DNA of 13,592 bases from Candidatus Nanopelagicaceae bacterium (GTDB lineage: Bacteria > Actinomycetota > Actinomycetes > Nanopelagicales > Nanopelagicaceae), in assembly GCA_023262125.1 (NCBI GenBank), contig JALRDT010000004.1, positions 1-13,592 of the forward strand. The letters run 5' to 3'. Each line of letters starts with the position of its first letter. The first letter of the stretch is position 1. Made by a program: the position numbers and the translations under genes. The notes beneath the pieces were generated by a model that saw nothing but the letters and a program-made list of their open reading frames with translations, made no database searches and had not been told where the DNA came from. Positions 1 through 6,809 of this stretch are shown here, in pieces.

Positions 1-1308
1 GACATCAGATGCGGCAAAATCTTTACGTTCGCGCGCGGCTTGGCGCTGCGCCAAAGCTAATTGAATAACGCCATCTAAAGCATCTGATAAATCAGCGCTT
101 CCGGCAGCATTTGTAGTAAAAGATGCATCAAAAGGATCGCAACCAAGAATTGCTAACGCTCCACGAATTTCAGCAGCTGAAGATTTAATTTGCTCATGAT
201 TGTTTTCAGTTATTGCAGTGTTTCCGCGTCGTAACGCTTCAGAGATATGTGCCAAAACCTGTGGCACCGCTAAATCATCATCAAAAGCAGCTTTCACCGG
301 AGCGCTAATTACGCCTTCGAAGCCACCAACAATCTCTTTTGCGCGCTTTAAGAAATTCTCAATACGTTGGAAATTGGTAGCTGCTTCTTGCAACGCTTCT
401 GGTGAAAATTCCAACATCGAACGGTAATGAGCACTTCCTAAATAGAAACGAAGCTCAATTCCGCGAACTTGCTTAATTAGCTCTTTAACTTGCATCGTGT
501 TGCCAAGCGACTTTGACATTTTTTCGCCAGATTGAGTAACCCACGCATTATGCATCCAGATATTGGCAAACTTATAACCGGCTGCTTCAGATTGTGCGAT
601 TTCATTTTCGTGATGCGGGAAAATTAAATCTAAACCGCCACCATGAATATCAAAGCTCTCGCCTAAATATGAATGCGCCATTGCTGAGCATTCAAGGTGC
701 CAACCAGGGCGGCCATCACCCCACGGAGTTGGCCAAGAAGGTTCGCCAACTTTTGCCGCTTTCCAAAGTGCAAAGTCACGTACATCTTTCTTATAAGTAT
801 CATCAGCATCGCCAGCTGGAAGTAGATCATCTAACTTCTGTCGCGAAAGAGTTAGATAAGAATCAAGTGCGCGAACATCTAAATAAACATCGCCATTACC
901 TGGGGCATATGCAGCGCCTTTATCGATCAAAAGCTGCATTAATTCAATCATTTGGGTGATGTGCCCAGTTGCACGTGGTTCGTAAGTCGGAGGCAACACA
1001 TTTAAAAGTGCATATGCTTTTTGAAACTCTTGTTCGTACTTAAAAGCAAGCGCCCACCAAGGCATATTCTCTGCTTTGCTCTTCTCTAAAATCTTGTCAT
1101 CGATATCGGTTACGTTGCGAATAAAAGTTACGTCGTAGCCACTTGTAGTTAACCAACGACGCAAGATATCGAAGTTGATTCCGCTTCGAACGTGACCGAT
1201 ATGTGGAAATGATTGAACAGTCGCGCCACAAACATAAATACCAACTTTGCCGGTGGTTAACGGCTTAAATTCAGAAGTTTCGCGGGTACGTGTGTTGTAT
1301 AGCTTCAT
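1..1308 (-). CDS. cysS: Cysteinyl-tRNA synthetase, C-terminal end cut by window edge
   Basis: Class I aminoacyl-tRNA synthetase that charges tRNA-Cys with cysteine in the cytosol. The frame is open from the ATG at 1308 to the left edge, giving 436 codons with no stop. The start MKLYNTRTRE is typical of the family. The HIGH nucleotide-binding motif is at residues 36-39 (SFPHIGHVR) and KMSKS is at 263-267. Zinc ligands are visible as Cys27 (YVCGATV), the Cys of HLECSAM, and the His/Glu of DLIFPHHENE. The DIHGGGLDLIF stretch and the length beyond 430 residues favour CysS over the related mycothiol ligase MshC. The ATG overlaps the ispF stop by four bases (ATGA), so the gene is probably translated by coupling as the last visible gene of ptsH-ispF-cysS. 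Motif identity is seen directly; operon membership is inferred from spacing. Confidence 0.97.
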   Translation of the reverse strand, partial: MKLYNTRTRETSEFKPLTTGKVGIYVCGATVQSFPHIGHVRSGINFDILRRWLTTSGYDVTFIRNVTDIDDKILEKSKAENMPWWALAFKYEQEFQKAYALLNVLPPTYEPRATGHITQMIELMQLLIDKGAAYAPGNGDVYLDVRALDSYLTLSRQKLDDLLPAGDADDTYKKDVRDFALWKAAKVGEPSWPTPWGDGRPGWHLECSAMAHSYLGESFDIHGGGLDLIFPHHENEIAQSEAAGYKFANIWMHNAWVTQSGEKMSKSLGNTMQVKELIKQVRGIELRFYLGSAHYRSMLEFSPEALQEAATNFQRIENFLKRAKEIVGGFEGVISAPVKAAFDDDLAVPQVLAHISEALRRGNTAITENNHEQIKSSAAEIRGALAILGCDPFDASFTTNAAGSADLSDALDGVIQLALAQRQAARERKDFAASDV

Positions 1309-1796
1309 GGCAATTGCACCAGCGCATTTGCAATCACAAATACTCCTTCGCCGCGACCTGTAAATCCCATGCCATCTGTGGTGGTAGCGCCAATTGTTAC
1401 AGGTGCACCGAGCGCATCAGATAAGACTTGCTGCGCTTCATCACGTCTTTTTGAAATTTTCGGCACATTGCCAACGATTTGAATCGAAACATTGTTAATT
1501 ACGATTGATTTTTCGGAAATTAAGGTACGCAAATGTGAAATCATCTTTAGACCACTTGCTCCCTTCCATTCCGGTTTATCAATTCCAAAAACTTGCCCTA
1601 CATCACCAAGACCTGCTGCAGAGAGAACTGCATCGCAGAGTGCGTGAACTGCAGCATCTCCATCAGAATGGCCCTCTAAACGATTTGTATCTGGCCATTC
1701 CAATCCAGCTAAATAACATGGCCCATCCGAAGCTGATTGCGAAAATTTATGCGCATCAACGCCAGTACCTGTTCTTAGCTTTTGCAGATCGCTCAT
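1305..1796 (-). CDS. ispF: 2-C-methyl-D-erythritol 2,4-cyclodiphosphate synthase
   Basis: Fifth step of the non-mevalonate (MEP) isoprenoid pathway: it cyclises CDP-methylerythritol 2-phosphate to MEcPP and releases CMP. The protein from the ATG at 1796 is 163 aa, close to the usual ~157. The metal-binding Asp and His are in GTGVDAHKF near the N-terminus. EGHSDGDAAVHALCDA supplies the third metal ligand His, and DGMGFTGRGEGV near the C-terminus is the substrate-binding end typical of IspF. The frame is open further upstream to 1907, but that extension is Lys/Leu rich, unlike the family, and would overlap ptsH, so the inner start is chosen. The gene begins 7 bp after the ptsH stop and its TGA overlaps the cysS ATG. 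Its usual partner ispD lies about 8.6 kb away, beyond a catabolic gene block. Confidence 0.96.
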   Translation of the reverse strand: MSDLQKLRTGTGVDAHKFSQSASDGPCYLAGLEWPDTNRLEGHSDGDAAVHALCDAVLSAAGLGDVGQVFGIDKPEWKGASGLKMISHLRTLISEKSIVINNVSIQIVGNVPKISKRRDEAQQVLSDALGAPVTIGATTTDGMGFTGRGEGVFVIANALVQLP

Positions 1797-1803
1797 AAAA
1801 AAA

Positions 1804-2082
1804 TTAATGCTCAGAACTTTCCACAATTGCTTGTAACGAAGCAGCTGCAGCTTCTTCGTTATCGCCTTCAACTTGAACTTTGATAGTTTCGCCGCACTTA
1901 ATTCCAAGGGCCATTATTTTTAAAATTGAAGAAGCATCTACAATTTGCGATTCAGCGCCATCTTCTGAGATTTTGGCGATCGACACATTACATCCAGAAG
2001 ATTTAGCAGATTGTGCAAATAATGCTGCGGGACGTGCATGCAATCCAACTGGAGATCCGACTTTGGCGAGAAATTCCTTCAT
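1804..2082 (-). CDS. ptsH: Phosphocarrier protein HPr
   Basis: Cytosolic phosphocarrier of the phosphotransferase system: it takes phosphate from enzyme I on a histidine and passes it to the EIIA domains. From the ATG at 2082 it is 92 aa, the normal HPr size. The active-site His15 lies in VGLHARPAALF. The second conserved region, DASSILKIMALGI (about residues 49-61), contains a serine (Ser52) at the place of the regulatory Ser46 of other HPr proteins. The frame stays open upstream to 2142, but those 20 residues are not HPr-like and would run into the control region, so they are left out. It heads an operon with ispF and cysS and is divergent from the acoA-led module, whose glucitol-type EIIA it probably serves. 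No ptsI is present in the window. There is no ribosome binding site before the ATG, which suggests a leaderless mRNA. Confidence 0.93.
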   Translation of the reverse strand: MKEFLAKVGSPVGLHARPAALFAQSAKSSGCNVSIAKISEDGAESQIVDASSILKIMALGIKCGETIKVQVEGDNEEAAAASLQAIVESSEH

Positions 2083-2088
2083 AGGGGT

Positions 2089-2094
2089 AGCGTA
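2089..2094 (-). promoter_or_regulatory. Candidate -10 element for a leaderless ptsH-ispF-cysS transcript
   Basis: Read on the minus strand, TACGCT occupies exactly positions -12 to -7 before the ptsH ATG. This fits the actinobacterial TANNNT -10 consensus with transcription starting at the A of the start codon. The bases between it and the ATG are C-rich and hold no Shine-Dalgarno sequence, which agrees with a leaderless mRNA. No good -35 hexamer is seen 17 bp upstream. The call is inferred from pattern and spacing. Confidence 0.5.
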
Positions 2095-2113
2095 ATTGAA
2101 GACGATGTTGTTT

Positions 2114-2127
2114 AATATGAACATATT
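2114..2127. promoter_or_regulatory. Palindrome in the ptsH/acoA divergent region, possible operator
   Basis: AATATG-AA-CATATT is a perfect inverted repeat with 6-bp arms and a 2-bp spacer. It lies in the 78 bp between the divergent ptsH and acoA starts, about 32-45 bp upstream of the ptsH ATG and 34-47 bp upstream of the acoA ATG. It could bind a dimeric regulator acting on both directions. CATATT could also serve as a -10 element for acoA. No second copy was seen in the window. Confidence 0.35.
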
Positions 2128-2139
2128 TTCAAGCAACTG

Positions 2140-2149
2140 CACAAATGTG
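2140..2149. promoter_or_regulatory. Candidate SorC-type operator before acoA
   Basis: CACAAATGTG (CACA-AA-TGTG) is a short inverted repeat 12 bp before the acoA ATG. Nine of its bases, CACAAATGT, recur upstream of the SorC-family regulator gene at 5246-5254. A motif shared by the module's first gene and the regulator's own upstream region is what an autoregulated operator would look like. The bases are seen; binding is inferred. Confidence 0.35.
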
Positions 2150-2160
2150 AAAGTAGTTAT

Positions 2161-3159
2161 ATGGTCTCTAAAGAGTTACTAATTGGGCATCCACTCTCTT
2201 CAAGAGAGCACGCAAAACATGCGTTGCTTTACATGTGGAAAATTCGAAAATTCGAAGAGGCTGTTGAAGATTTATTTGGCCGAGGAATGATGCATGGAAC
2301 CATGCATTTATCAGTTGGACAAGAGGCTTCTCCCACTGGTGTTTGTATGACCCTTGAGTTAACAGATCAAATCACATCTACACATCGTGGTCATGGTCAT
2401 TGCATTGCAAAAGGTGCTGATTTGACTCGGATGATCGCAGAATTACTTGGTAAAGAAATTGGTTACTGCGGAGGTCGCGGTGGATCGATGCACATCGCTG
2501 ATGTTGAAACAGGAAATCTTGGAGCAAACGGCATTGTTGCTGGTGGAATTCCAATAGCTACTGGAGCAGCTCTTGCATCAAAGTTAATGAAAAAAGGAAC
2601 TGTGGTGGTTTCTTTTTTTGGAGACGGAGCTTTAAATGAAGGAGCATTTCATGAAGCTGCAAATATGGCAGCTATCTGGAAATTGCCAGTGATATTTGTT
2701 TGTGAAAATAATAAATATGGAATGTCTAATTCCACAGAAAAAGCATTCGCACTGGAGAATTTGGCCGACCGCGGACTCGGTTACGGAATTCCTGGTGTGA
2801 CTGTCGATGGCAATGACGTTGTTGCTGTCTACGAGGCTGCCGAGCGGGCCGTGAAAATGGCCCGCGACGGCGGTGGGCCAACTCTCCTAGAATGCGTGAC
2901 TTATCGTTGGAAAGGCCACTCTCGATCCGATAAAAATCTTTATCGTACAAAAGAAGAAATTGATGAGTGGAAAAGCAAAGAACCCATCGCAAAATTTATG
3001 TCTCTAATACTTGAAAAGAATTTATTAACTCAAGAAGAGTTGGATTCGGTACAACAGCAAGCTACAGATCAAATTGTTTCTGCTGTAAACGAATCTGTTA
3101 AGGCAAAATCTGCCGAACCTGCCGGTCTTGAAGCAGCTGTTTTTAGGGCGGTGCTCTAA
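2161..3159 (+). CDS. acoA: TPP-dependent 2-oxoacid/acetoin dehydrogenase E1, alpha subunit
   Basis: Alpha half of a heterotetrameric E1 that uses thiamine diphosphate to cleave a 2-oxoacid or acetoin-like ketone and pass the acyl group to a lipoyl arm. It is 332 aa, the usual length for bacterial PDH/AcoA alpha subunits. Visible are GGRGGSMH at residues 104-111 and the TPP/Mg motif GDGALNEGAFHEA from residue 154, which ends in the asparagine pair N183/N184 (CENNKYGMS). The phosphorylation-loop-like region RWKGHSRSDKNLYR lies near residue 250. The start is the ATG at 2161; only a weak GAAAG precedes it, so its exact position is slightly uncertain. The TAA abuts the acoB ATG directly. No E3 gene follows, so the true substrate (pyruvate, acetoin or another sugar-derived ketone) cannot be told from sequence. 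A GC-rich patch lies within the gene at about 2761-2880. Confidence 0.9.
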   Translation: MVSKELLIGHPLSSREHAKHALLYMWKIRKFEEAVEDLFGRGMMHGTMHLSVGQEASPTGVCMTLELTDQITSTHRGHGHCIAKGADLTRMIAELLGKEIGYCGGRGGSMHIADVETGNLGANGIVAGGIPIATGAALASKLMKKGTVVVSFFGDGALNEGAFHEAANMAAIWKLPVIFVCENNKYGMSNSTEKAFALENLADRGLGYGIPGVTVDGNDVVAVYEAAERAVKMARDGGGPTLLECVTYRWKGHSRSDKNLYRTKEEIDEWKSKEPIAKFMSLILEKNLLTQEELDSVQQQATDQIVSAVNESVKAKSAEPAGLEAAVFRAVL

Positions 3160-4158
3160 ATGTCAGATCGCATGCTGACAATGGCAGAAGCAGTTCGCGA
3201 AGCAATTACTATTGCTATGGAAGAACGTCCTGAAGTATTTCTCTTGGGAGAAGACGTTGGCATCTACGGCGGAGCTTTTGGTGTCTCAGCAGGTTTGTTT
3301 GAAAAATTCGGTGCAGAACGAATTATTGATACTCCAATCTCTGAATTAGGTTATATCGGTGCAGCAGTTGGAGCTGCACTTGCTGGAATGCGCCCAATAG
3401 CGGAAATTCAATTCTCTGATTTCACAGCACAAGCAATGGATCAGATAGCAAATCAGGCTGCAAAAATTCACTTTATGTTGGGTGGCGCTCTACATGTTCC
3501 TATGGTTATTCGCGCACCTCAAGGTTCCGGAACCGGTGCTGCAGCTCAACATTCACAGATTGTTGAGAATTGGTTTACCAACGTTCCAGGCTTAAAAGTT
3601 GTGGTTCCTTCAAACCCGGCAGATGCGAAAGGTCTCCTCTTATCTTCAATTGATGACCCGAACCCAGTTGTATTTTTGGAACATAAATTGCTTTATAAAA
3701 CTCCAGGTTGGGAACCAGTACCAGAAGGCGCGTCGCGAATTCCACTTGGTGTCAGTCGCGTAGTTCGTACCGGAAAAGATTTAACAATTGTTGCTACCGG
3801 AATCATGGTTAAGAAATCTCTGGATGTAGCAGAGAAACTTTCTGCAGAAGGTATAGGTGTCACAGTAATCGATCCGCGCACATTATCTCCGCTAGATATG
3901 ACCACAACTTTTGACTCTGTTGAATCAACAGGTCGTTTAATGGTGGTTCAAGAAGGACCTTCACATGGTGGATTCATTAATGAAGTAATTGCGCAAGTTG
4001 CGGGTTCTCGTGCATTTGGTTCGTTAAAAGCGCCAATCAAGAAAGTTGCCGGATTAAATATTCCAATTCCATACGCGCCACAACTTGAAAAGGCTGCAGT
4101 CCCACAAGTTGAAGATATTCATGAAGCCGCTATTGAAATTGTGAGAAGTTGGCGATGA
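3160..4158 (+). CDS. acoB: TPP-dependent 2-oxoacid/acetoin dehydrogenase E1, beta subunit
   Basis: Beta half of the E1 enzyme encoded with the gene just upstream; it completes the TPP site and binds the E2 core. It is 332 aa, a normal size. The N-terminal pyrimidine-binding domain shows [16 protein letters not shown] (about residues 28-43) and [12 protein letters not shown], whose Glu62 should be the residue that contacts the TPP aminopyrimidine. AAQHSQ carries the conserved active-site His. The C-terminal transketolase-type domain follows from about residue 205 ([11 protein letters not shown]) and ends with [15 protein letters not shown]. All key residues are present, so the E1 pair looks functional. 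The start codon directly follows the upstream stop, and the stop overlaps the E2 ATG by four bases. AcoB and PDH beta are hard to separate by eye; the SorC/PTS context does not settle it. Confidence 0.92.
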   Translation: MSDRMLTMAEAVREAITIAMEERPEVFLLGEDVGIYGGAFGVSAGLFEKFGAERIIDTPISELGYIGAAVGAALAGMRPIAEIQFSDFTAQAMDQIANQAAKIHFMLGGALHVPMVIRAPQGSGTGAAAQHSQIVENWFTNVPGLKVVVPSNPADAKGLLLSSIDDPNPVVFLEHKLLYKTPGWEPVPEGASRIPLGVSRVVRTGKDLTIVATGIMVKKSLDVAEKLSAEGIGVTVIDPRTLSPLDMTTTFDSVESTGRLMVVQEGPSHGGFINEVIAQVAGSRAFGSLKAPIKKVAGLNIPIPYAPQLEKAAVPQVEDIHEAAIEIVRSWR

Positions 4159-5210
4159 GCTTTAAGCACACAGTTGTTATGCCCAAGATGAGCATGACTA
4201 TGGAGACCGGCGAATTAATCGGTTTTCACGTAGCAGAAGGCCAGGAAGTTAAAGCTGGAGATGTGCTCTTTGAAGTTATGACTGACAAGATTGACATGGA
4301 AGTTGAAGCCCCTGCCGATGGCAAGATTGAAAAAATTGTTGCCGCACCTGGCGCGGTTTTAGAAATTGGCAAGCCAGTTTTAATTATGGAGACTGAAACT
4401 CAAGTTCTTTCCTTTGATTTCGATGCGCCCGAATCTGAGGTTACTCCAGAGACTGCAGAGATCACTCCCGTGGTTTCTAATCCCGATCCTGTTGCTGTAA
4501 CGCCAGTAACCCAAGTTGTGGCACCAACATTTATCGTAAATGAAAATCCAAAATCAGTTCCAGCCGCTAGAAAATTAGCAACCGATAAAGGAATCAATTT
4601 ACAAACTATTCGTCCTACAGGGCCTTTTGAAACCATTACTTATGAAGATGTATTAAATTCAAATGTAGATCCTGCTATTGCGCAGCGACGACAGGCAAAT
4701 AAAGCACTTATTGCTAAGGGCATCGAAATGACTCTGGCGGTTCCGCAAGTTTCATTTACCCGCGCTATAAATAAGAGCGCAGGTTCGGAAGCCAAATGGC
4801 ATGCAATTCTGGTTACCAAGTGGGCAAAGACTTTGCGCACCTTCGGCCAGGACGATATTGGCGTGGCGCTTATTATTGAATCTAAATACGGAAGCGCACT
4901 TCCGGTATTTAAGAATCCTGATCAAATAGATTTGGCTACGCTCACCGAATTAGTTCGCACCACCACCGAACAAGCAAAGAGCGGCAAAGTTCCACTTGCG
5001 ATGTTAAATGGCGCAACCACGACTATCTTTGATCTAACAAGCTATGCGATGGCTTCAAATAGACCTTCGCTCTTTCCCAACCAGGCAACAGGTTTAACAG
5101 TCGGTATCGATAGCGTCGGAGCGCTCTCAATTTCGCTAACTATTGACTTGCGAGCGCTAGATTTCTATGACGGGGCAATCATTCTTGAGCGCCTGGTTTC
5201 ATCAATTTAA
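4155..5210 (+). CDS. Lipoyl E2-like protein with degenerate acyltransferase domain
   Basis: 351-aa protein with E2 architecture. A lipoyl domain spans residues 1-80 with TDKIDMEV, where Lys45 is the expected lipoylation site. A Pro/Val/Thr-rich linker follows (about 86-130), then a peripheral-subunit-binding domain at about 134-168 ([13 protein letters not shown]) and a C-terminal domain from about 175. That last domain is related to the 2-oxoacid dehydrogenase acyltransferase but is short (about 180-200 residues against ~230). The usual DHRxxDG reads D331-L-R-A-L-D336-F, so the catalytic His is Leu and the Gly is Phe; the usual TISNLG reads TIFDLT, losing the transition-state Ser. It should still carry a lipoyl arm and bind E1/E3, but normal CoA acyl transfer is doubtful. 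The ATG at 4155 overlaps the acoB stop and has AGAAG seven bases upstream, so it is preferred over the in-frame TTG at 4149. Confidence 0.85.
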   Translation: MSFKHTVVMPKMSMTMETGELIGFHVAEGQEVKAGDVLFEVMTDKIDMEVEAPADGKIEKIVAAPGAVLEIGKPVLIMETETQVLSFDFDAPESEVTPETAEITPVVSNPDPVAVTPVTQVVAPTFIVNENPKSVPAARKLATDKGINLQTIRPTGPFETITYEDVLNSNVDPAIAQRRQANKALIAKGIEMTLAVPQVSFTRAINKSAGSEAKWHAILVTKWAKTLRTFGQDDIGVALIIESKYGSALPVFKNPDQIDLATLTELVRTTTEQAKSGKVPLAMLNGATTTIFDLTSYAMASNRPSLFPNQATGLTVGIDSVGALSISLTIDLRALDFYDGAIILERLVSSI

Positions 5211-5213
5211 TCT

Positions 5214-5225
5214 GCACGTACGTGC
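5214..5225. repeat. Perfect 12-bp palindrome after the E2 gene
   Basis: GCACGTACGTGC is self-complementary without a spacer and lies just after the E2 stop codon, about 30 bp before the candidate -35 of the SorC-family gene. No T-run follows, so it is not a standard terminator. It may be part of the regulator's operator region or chance. Confidence 0.4.
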
Positions 5226-5231
5226 TAGTAA

Positions 5232-5254
5232 CTCACAAAAATGCTCACAAATGT
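5232..5254 (+). promoter_or_regulatory. Tandem CTCACAAA(AA)TG repeat, candidate autoregulatory operator
   Basis: Two direct copies lie head to tail: CTCACAAAAATG at 5232-5243 and CTCACAAATG at 5244-5253, followed by T. They end two bases before the candidate -35 hexamer of the SorC-family gene. The second copy contains CACAAATGT, which also occurs before acoA (2140-2148). A SorC-type repressor binding here would control its own promoter. The repeat is seen; function is inferred. Confidence 0.35.
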
Positions 5255-5256
5255 CC

Positions 5257-5287
5257 TTGACCTCGTCCATGTGCGGTAGGACACTAT
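5257..5287 (+). promoter_or_regulatory. Candidate promoter of the SorC-family regulator gene
   Basis: TTGACC at 5257-5262 is a good -35 hexamer. Downstream, GACACT (17-bp spacing) or CACTAT (19-bp spacing, 5282-5287) could act as -10. The 5' leader would be about 30 nt and holds GGTGGGA as a ribosome binding site. This would let the regulator and the PTS genes be transcribed separately from the acoA-led genes. Moderate to low certainty because no -10 is ideal. Confidence 0.4.
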
Positions 5288-5321
5288 CGCCAATCATTTC
5301 GGTGGGATAGCGCTGACCAAC

Positions 5322-6311
5322 GTGGATCAGGCAGATCGGATCTTGATGAAACAACGCGAGACTGAGCTAATTCTTCAAGCAGCGCGCCTTTACTATGAAG
5401 ATGAACTCTCTCAGGATCAAGTTGCTTCCAAATTAAATACTTCACGTTCAAACGTCTCTCGGATGCTTACATCAGCACGACGTTTGGGATACGTAGAAAT
5501 CCGGATTATTGCGCCAACTTCTCGACATGATTACATCGCCAATCAATTAATGGAAAAATTGGAAGTAAATGACATCCAAGTCATCGCTCCTGATCGTAAT
5601 GACTTAACCTTAAACGCAGTTGGTCGAAGCGCAGCGCATACGCTCCAAAAAGGGCTGAAGTCCAACCAAACGATTGCAATTTCTTGGGGTCGAGGGTTAG
5701 AAGCGACAGTTGTGAACTGCCGAAAAGACAGCATACATGGTTTGAAAGTCACACAATTAATGGGCTCTATGTCTAATGTCATGACTTCAGTAAGTGCAGA
5801 AGAGGTAGGACGTACGCTCGCTCGCAATTTAAATGCCGACTTTATTCCATTCAGTGCACCGGTAGTCGTAAGCAATCAAAAGACCCGAGACTCATTGATG
5901 GCAGAACCCTCTGTATCGCGCGTGCTTGATATCGCGCGCAAAGCAGATGTCGCGTTAGTCGGAATTGGTTCGGCAGGTTCCACATCTTCGGAGATGCTGA
6001 TAGAAGAATTTTCACTTTCAAAAAATGAACGAGAATTAACGTTTAAGAATATGGCTGGGGATATAGCGGCTCGTTTCTTTAATGCCCAGGGCAGAATACT
6101 CTCCGCAAATTTAGATAATCGAGTTATAGGTTTAACACTTGATGAAATTCGTAAGATTCCAAAGGTAATTGGAGTTGCTTCTGGTGCAGATAAGGTACTG
6201 GGAGTAATAGGTGCGGCACGCAGTAAGCTAATTGATCATCTAATAATTGATTTATCTTGTGCAAATGCAATTTTGAAGCACTTAGTCTCTACTGAGGTCC
6301 GAACTGCATGA
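5322..6311 (+). CDS. SorC-family sugar-binding transcriptional regulator
   Basis: 329-aa cytosolic regulator. A helix-turn-helix lies at about residues 27-50 (YEDELSQDQVASKLNTSRSNVSRML). The large C-terminal sugar-phosphate-binding domain ends with the typical GDIAARFFNAQG, VIGLTLDEIRKIP and VIGVASGADKVLGVIGA stretches that precede the final LIIDLSCANAIL. SorC regulators usually respond to a phosphorylated sugar and control the adjacent sugar operon, here most likely the PTS and aco genes. The start is a GTG at 5322, with GGTGGGA 14-20 bases upstream; an in-frame ATG at 5346 is an alternative that would leave the HTH intact. Its stop overlaps the gutM ATG (ATGA). A 111-bp gap from the E2 gene contains a candidate promoter and operators. 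The family is clear; the effector is unknown. Confidence 0.9.
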   Translation: MDQADRILMKQRETELILQAARLYYEDELSQDQVASKLNTSRSNVSRMLTSARRLGYVEIRIIAPTSRHDYIANQLMEKLEVNDIQVIAPDRNDLTLNAVGRSAAHTLQKGLKSNQTIAISWGRGLEATVVNCRKDSIHGLKVTQLMGSMSNVMTSVSAEEVGRTLARNLNADFIPFSAPVVVSNQKTRDSLMAEPSVSRVLDIARKADVALVGIGSAGSTSSEMLIEEFSLSKNERELTFKNMAGDIAARFFNAQGRILSANLDNRVIGLTLDEIRKIPKVIGVASGADKVLGVIGAARSKLIDHLIIDLSCANAILKHLVSTEVRTA

Positions 6312-6721
6312 GTGGTCTAGCAACTTTATTCACGGCCCTGGGAATCGCTTGGGCAATTCAATTATTTTTTGCGTGGCGACAAGCGCAACGTTTTCAAAAG
6401 CAGCTCTCTACATTGCGAAAAGAGGGTGTTGTTGCAATCGGAGTAGGTGGCAGGAGATATCGCGGTGGTCGTGCATATGTTGCACTTGTAGCCAACGAAT
6501 CAGGAGTAATTTCAAATGGATTGCTACTCTCCGGCATGACAGTAATGGCAAAAGGTAAGCCCTTTACTGATTACAAAGGATTCCACATCAAAGAAATCAT
6601 CTCGGGTAACCGAGTTGCGACTGATAGAAAAGATAAGGTGATTGCAGCTGCACGGATGGCTGCAGAACACATCGATGCTCATCTAAATCGCAAAGAGAAT
6701 GATGGAAAGGGTGCGGAATAG
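6308..6721 (+). CDS. gutM: Glucitol operon activator-like protein GutM
   Basis: 137-aa protein with one predicted N-terminal membrane segment (about residues 4-22, LATLFTALGIAWAIQLFFAW) and a cytosolic remainder. The pattern GVGGRRYRGGRAYVALVANESGVIS followed by GMTVMAKGKPFTDYKGF matches the GutM/SrlM family, the auxiliary activator of glucitol (sorbitol) PTS operons in enteric and Gram-positive bacteria. The ATG overlaps the SorC-family stop by four bases, and the PTS genes follow. In known operons GutM acts with GutR; here it sits beside a SorC-type regulator instead, so how it acts is open. The C-terminus is charged and rich in Lys, Glu and Asn. The family call rests on motif recognition and context. 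Confidence 0.8.
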   Translation: MSGLATLFTALGIAWAIQLFFAWRQAQRFQKQLSTLRKEGVVAIGVGGRRYRGGRAYVALVANESGVISNGLLLSGMTVMAKGKPFTDYKGFHIKEIISGNRVATDRKDKVIAAARMAAEHIDAHLNRKENDGKGAE

Positions 6722-6749
6722 CAGGTGCCTGGCTCCGTGAAGGCATCTG

Positions 6750-6780
6750 TTGAAAATGGGTCTCTCTTTTAGGCCTAATT
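6750..6780 (+). promoter_or_regulatory. Possible internal promoter before srlA
   Basis: The 88-bp gap between gutM and srlA holds TTGAAA (6750-6755) and CCTAAT (6774-6779) at 18-bp spacing, a weak -35/-10 pair. The gap is the largest inside the PTS genes. A very strong ribosome binding site (AGGAGG, 6798-6803) follows. The promoter call is tentative. Confidence 0.25.
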
Positions 6781-6809
6781 GACCCCACGACACACTTAGG
6801 AGGTGTGCA

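Noticed and set aside
594..959. Plus-strand open frame of 121 codons opposite cysS
   Set aside because: It is antisense to a clear cysS with all motifs; it is His/Gln rich as expected of a shadow frame and has no recognisable domain.
1797..1907. N-terminal extension of ispF up to 1907
   Set aside because: It would overlap ptsH by about 100 bp and the residues are not IspF-like; the ATG at 1796 gives the normal family length.
2083..2142. 20-residue N-terminal extension of HPr
   Set aside because: It does not resemble HPr, crosses the palindrome in the divergent region and makes the protein too long.
2726..2992. 88-codon minus-strand frame in acoA
   Set aside because: It is antisense to the conserved E1 alpha coding region; its openness follows from the GC-rich patch.
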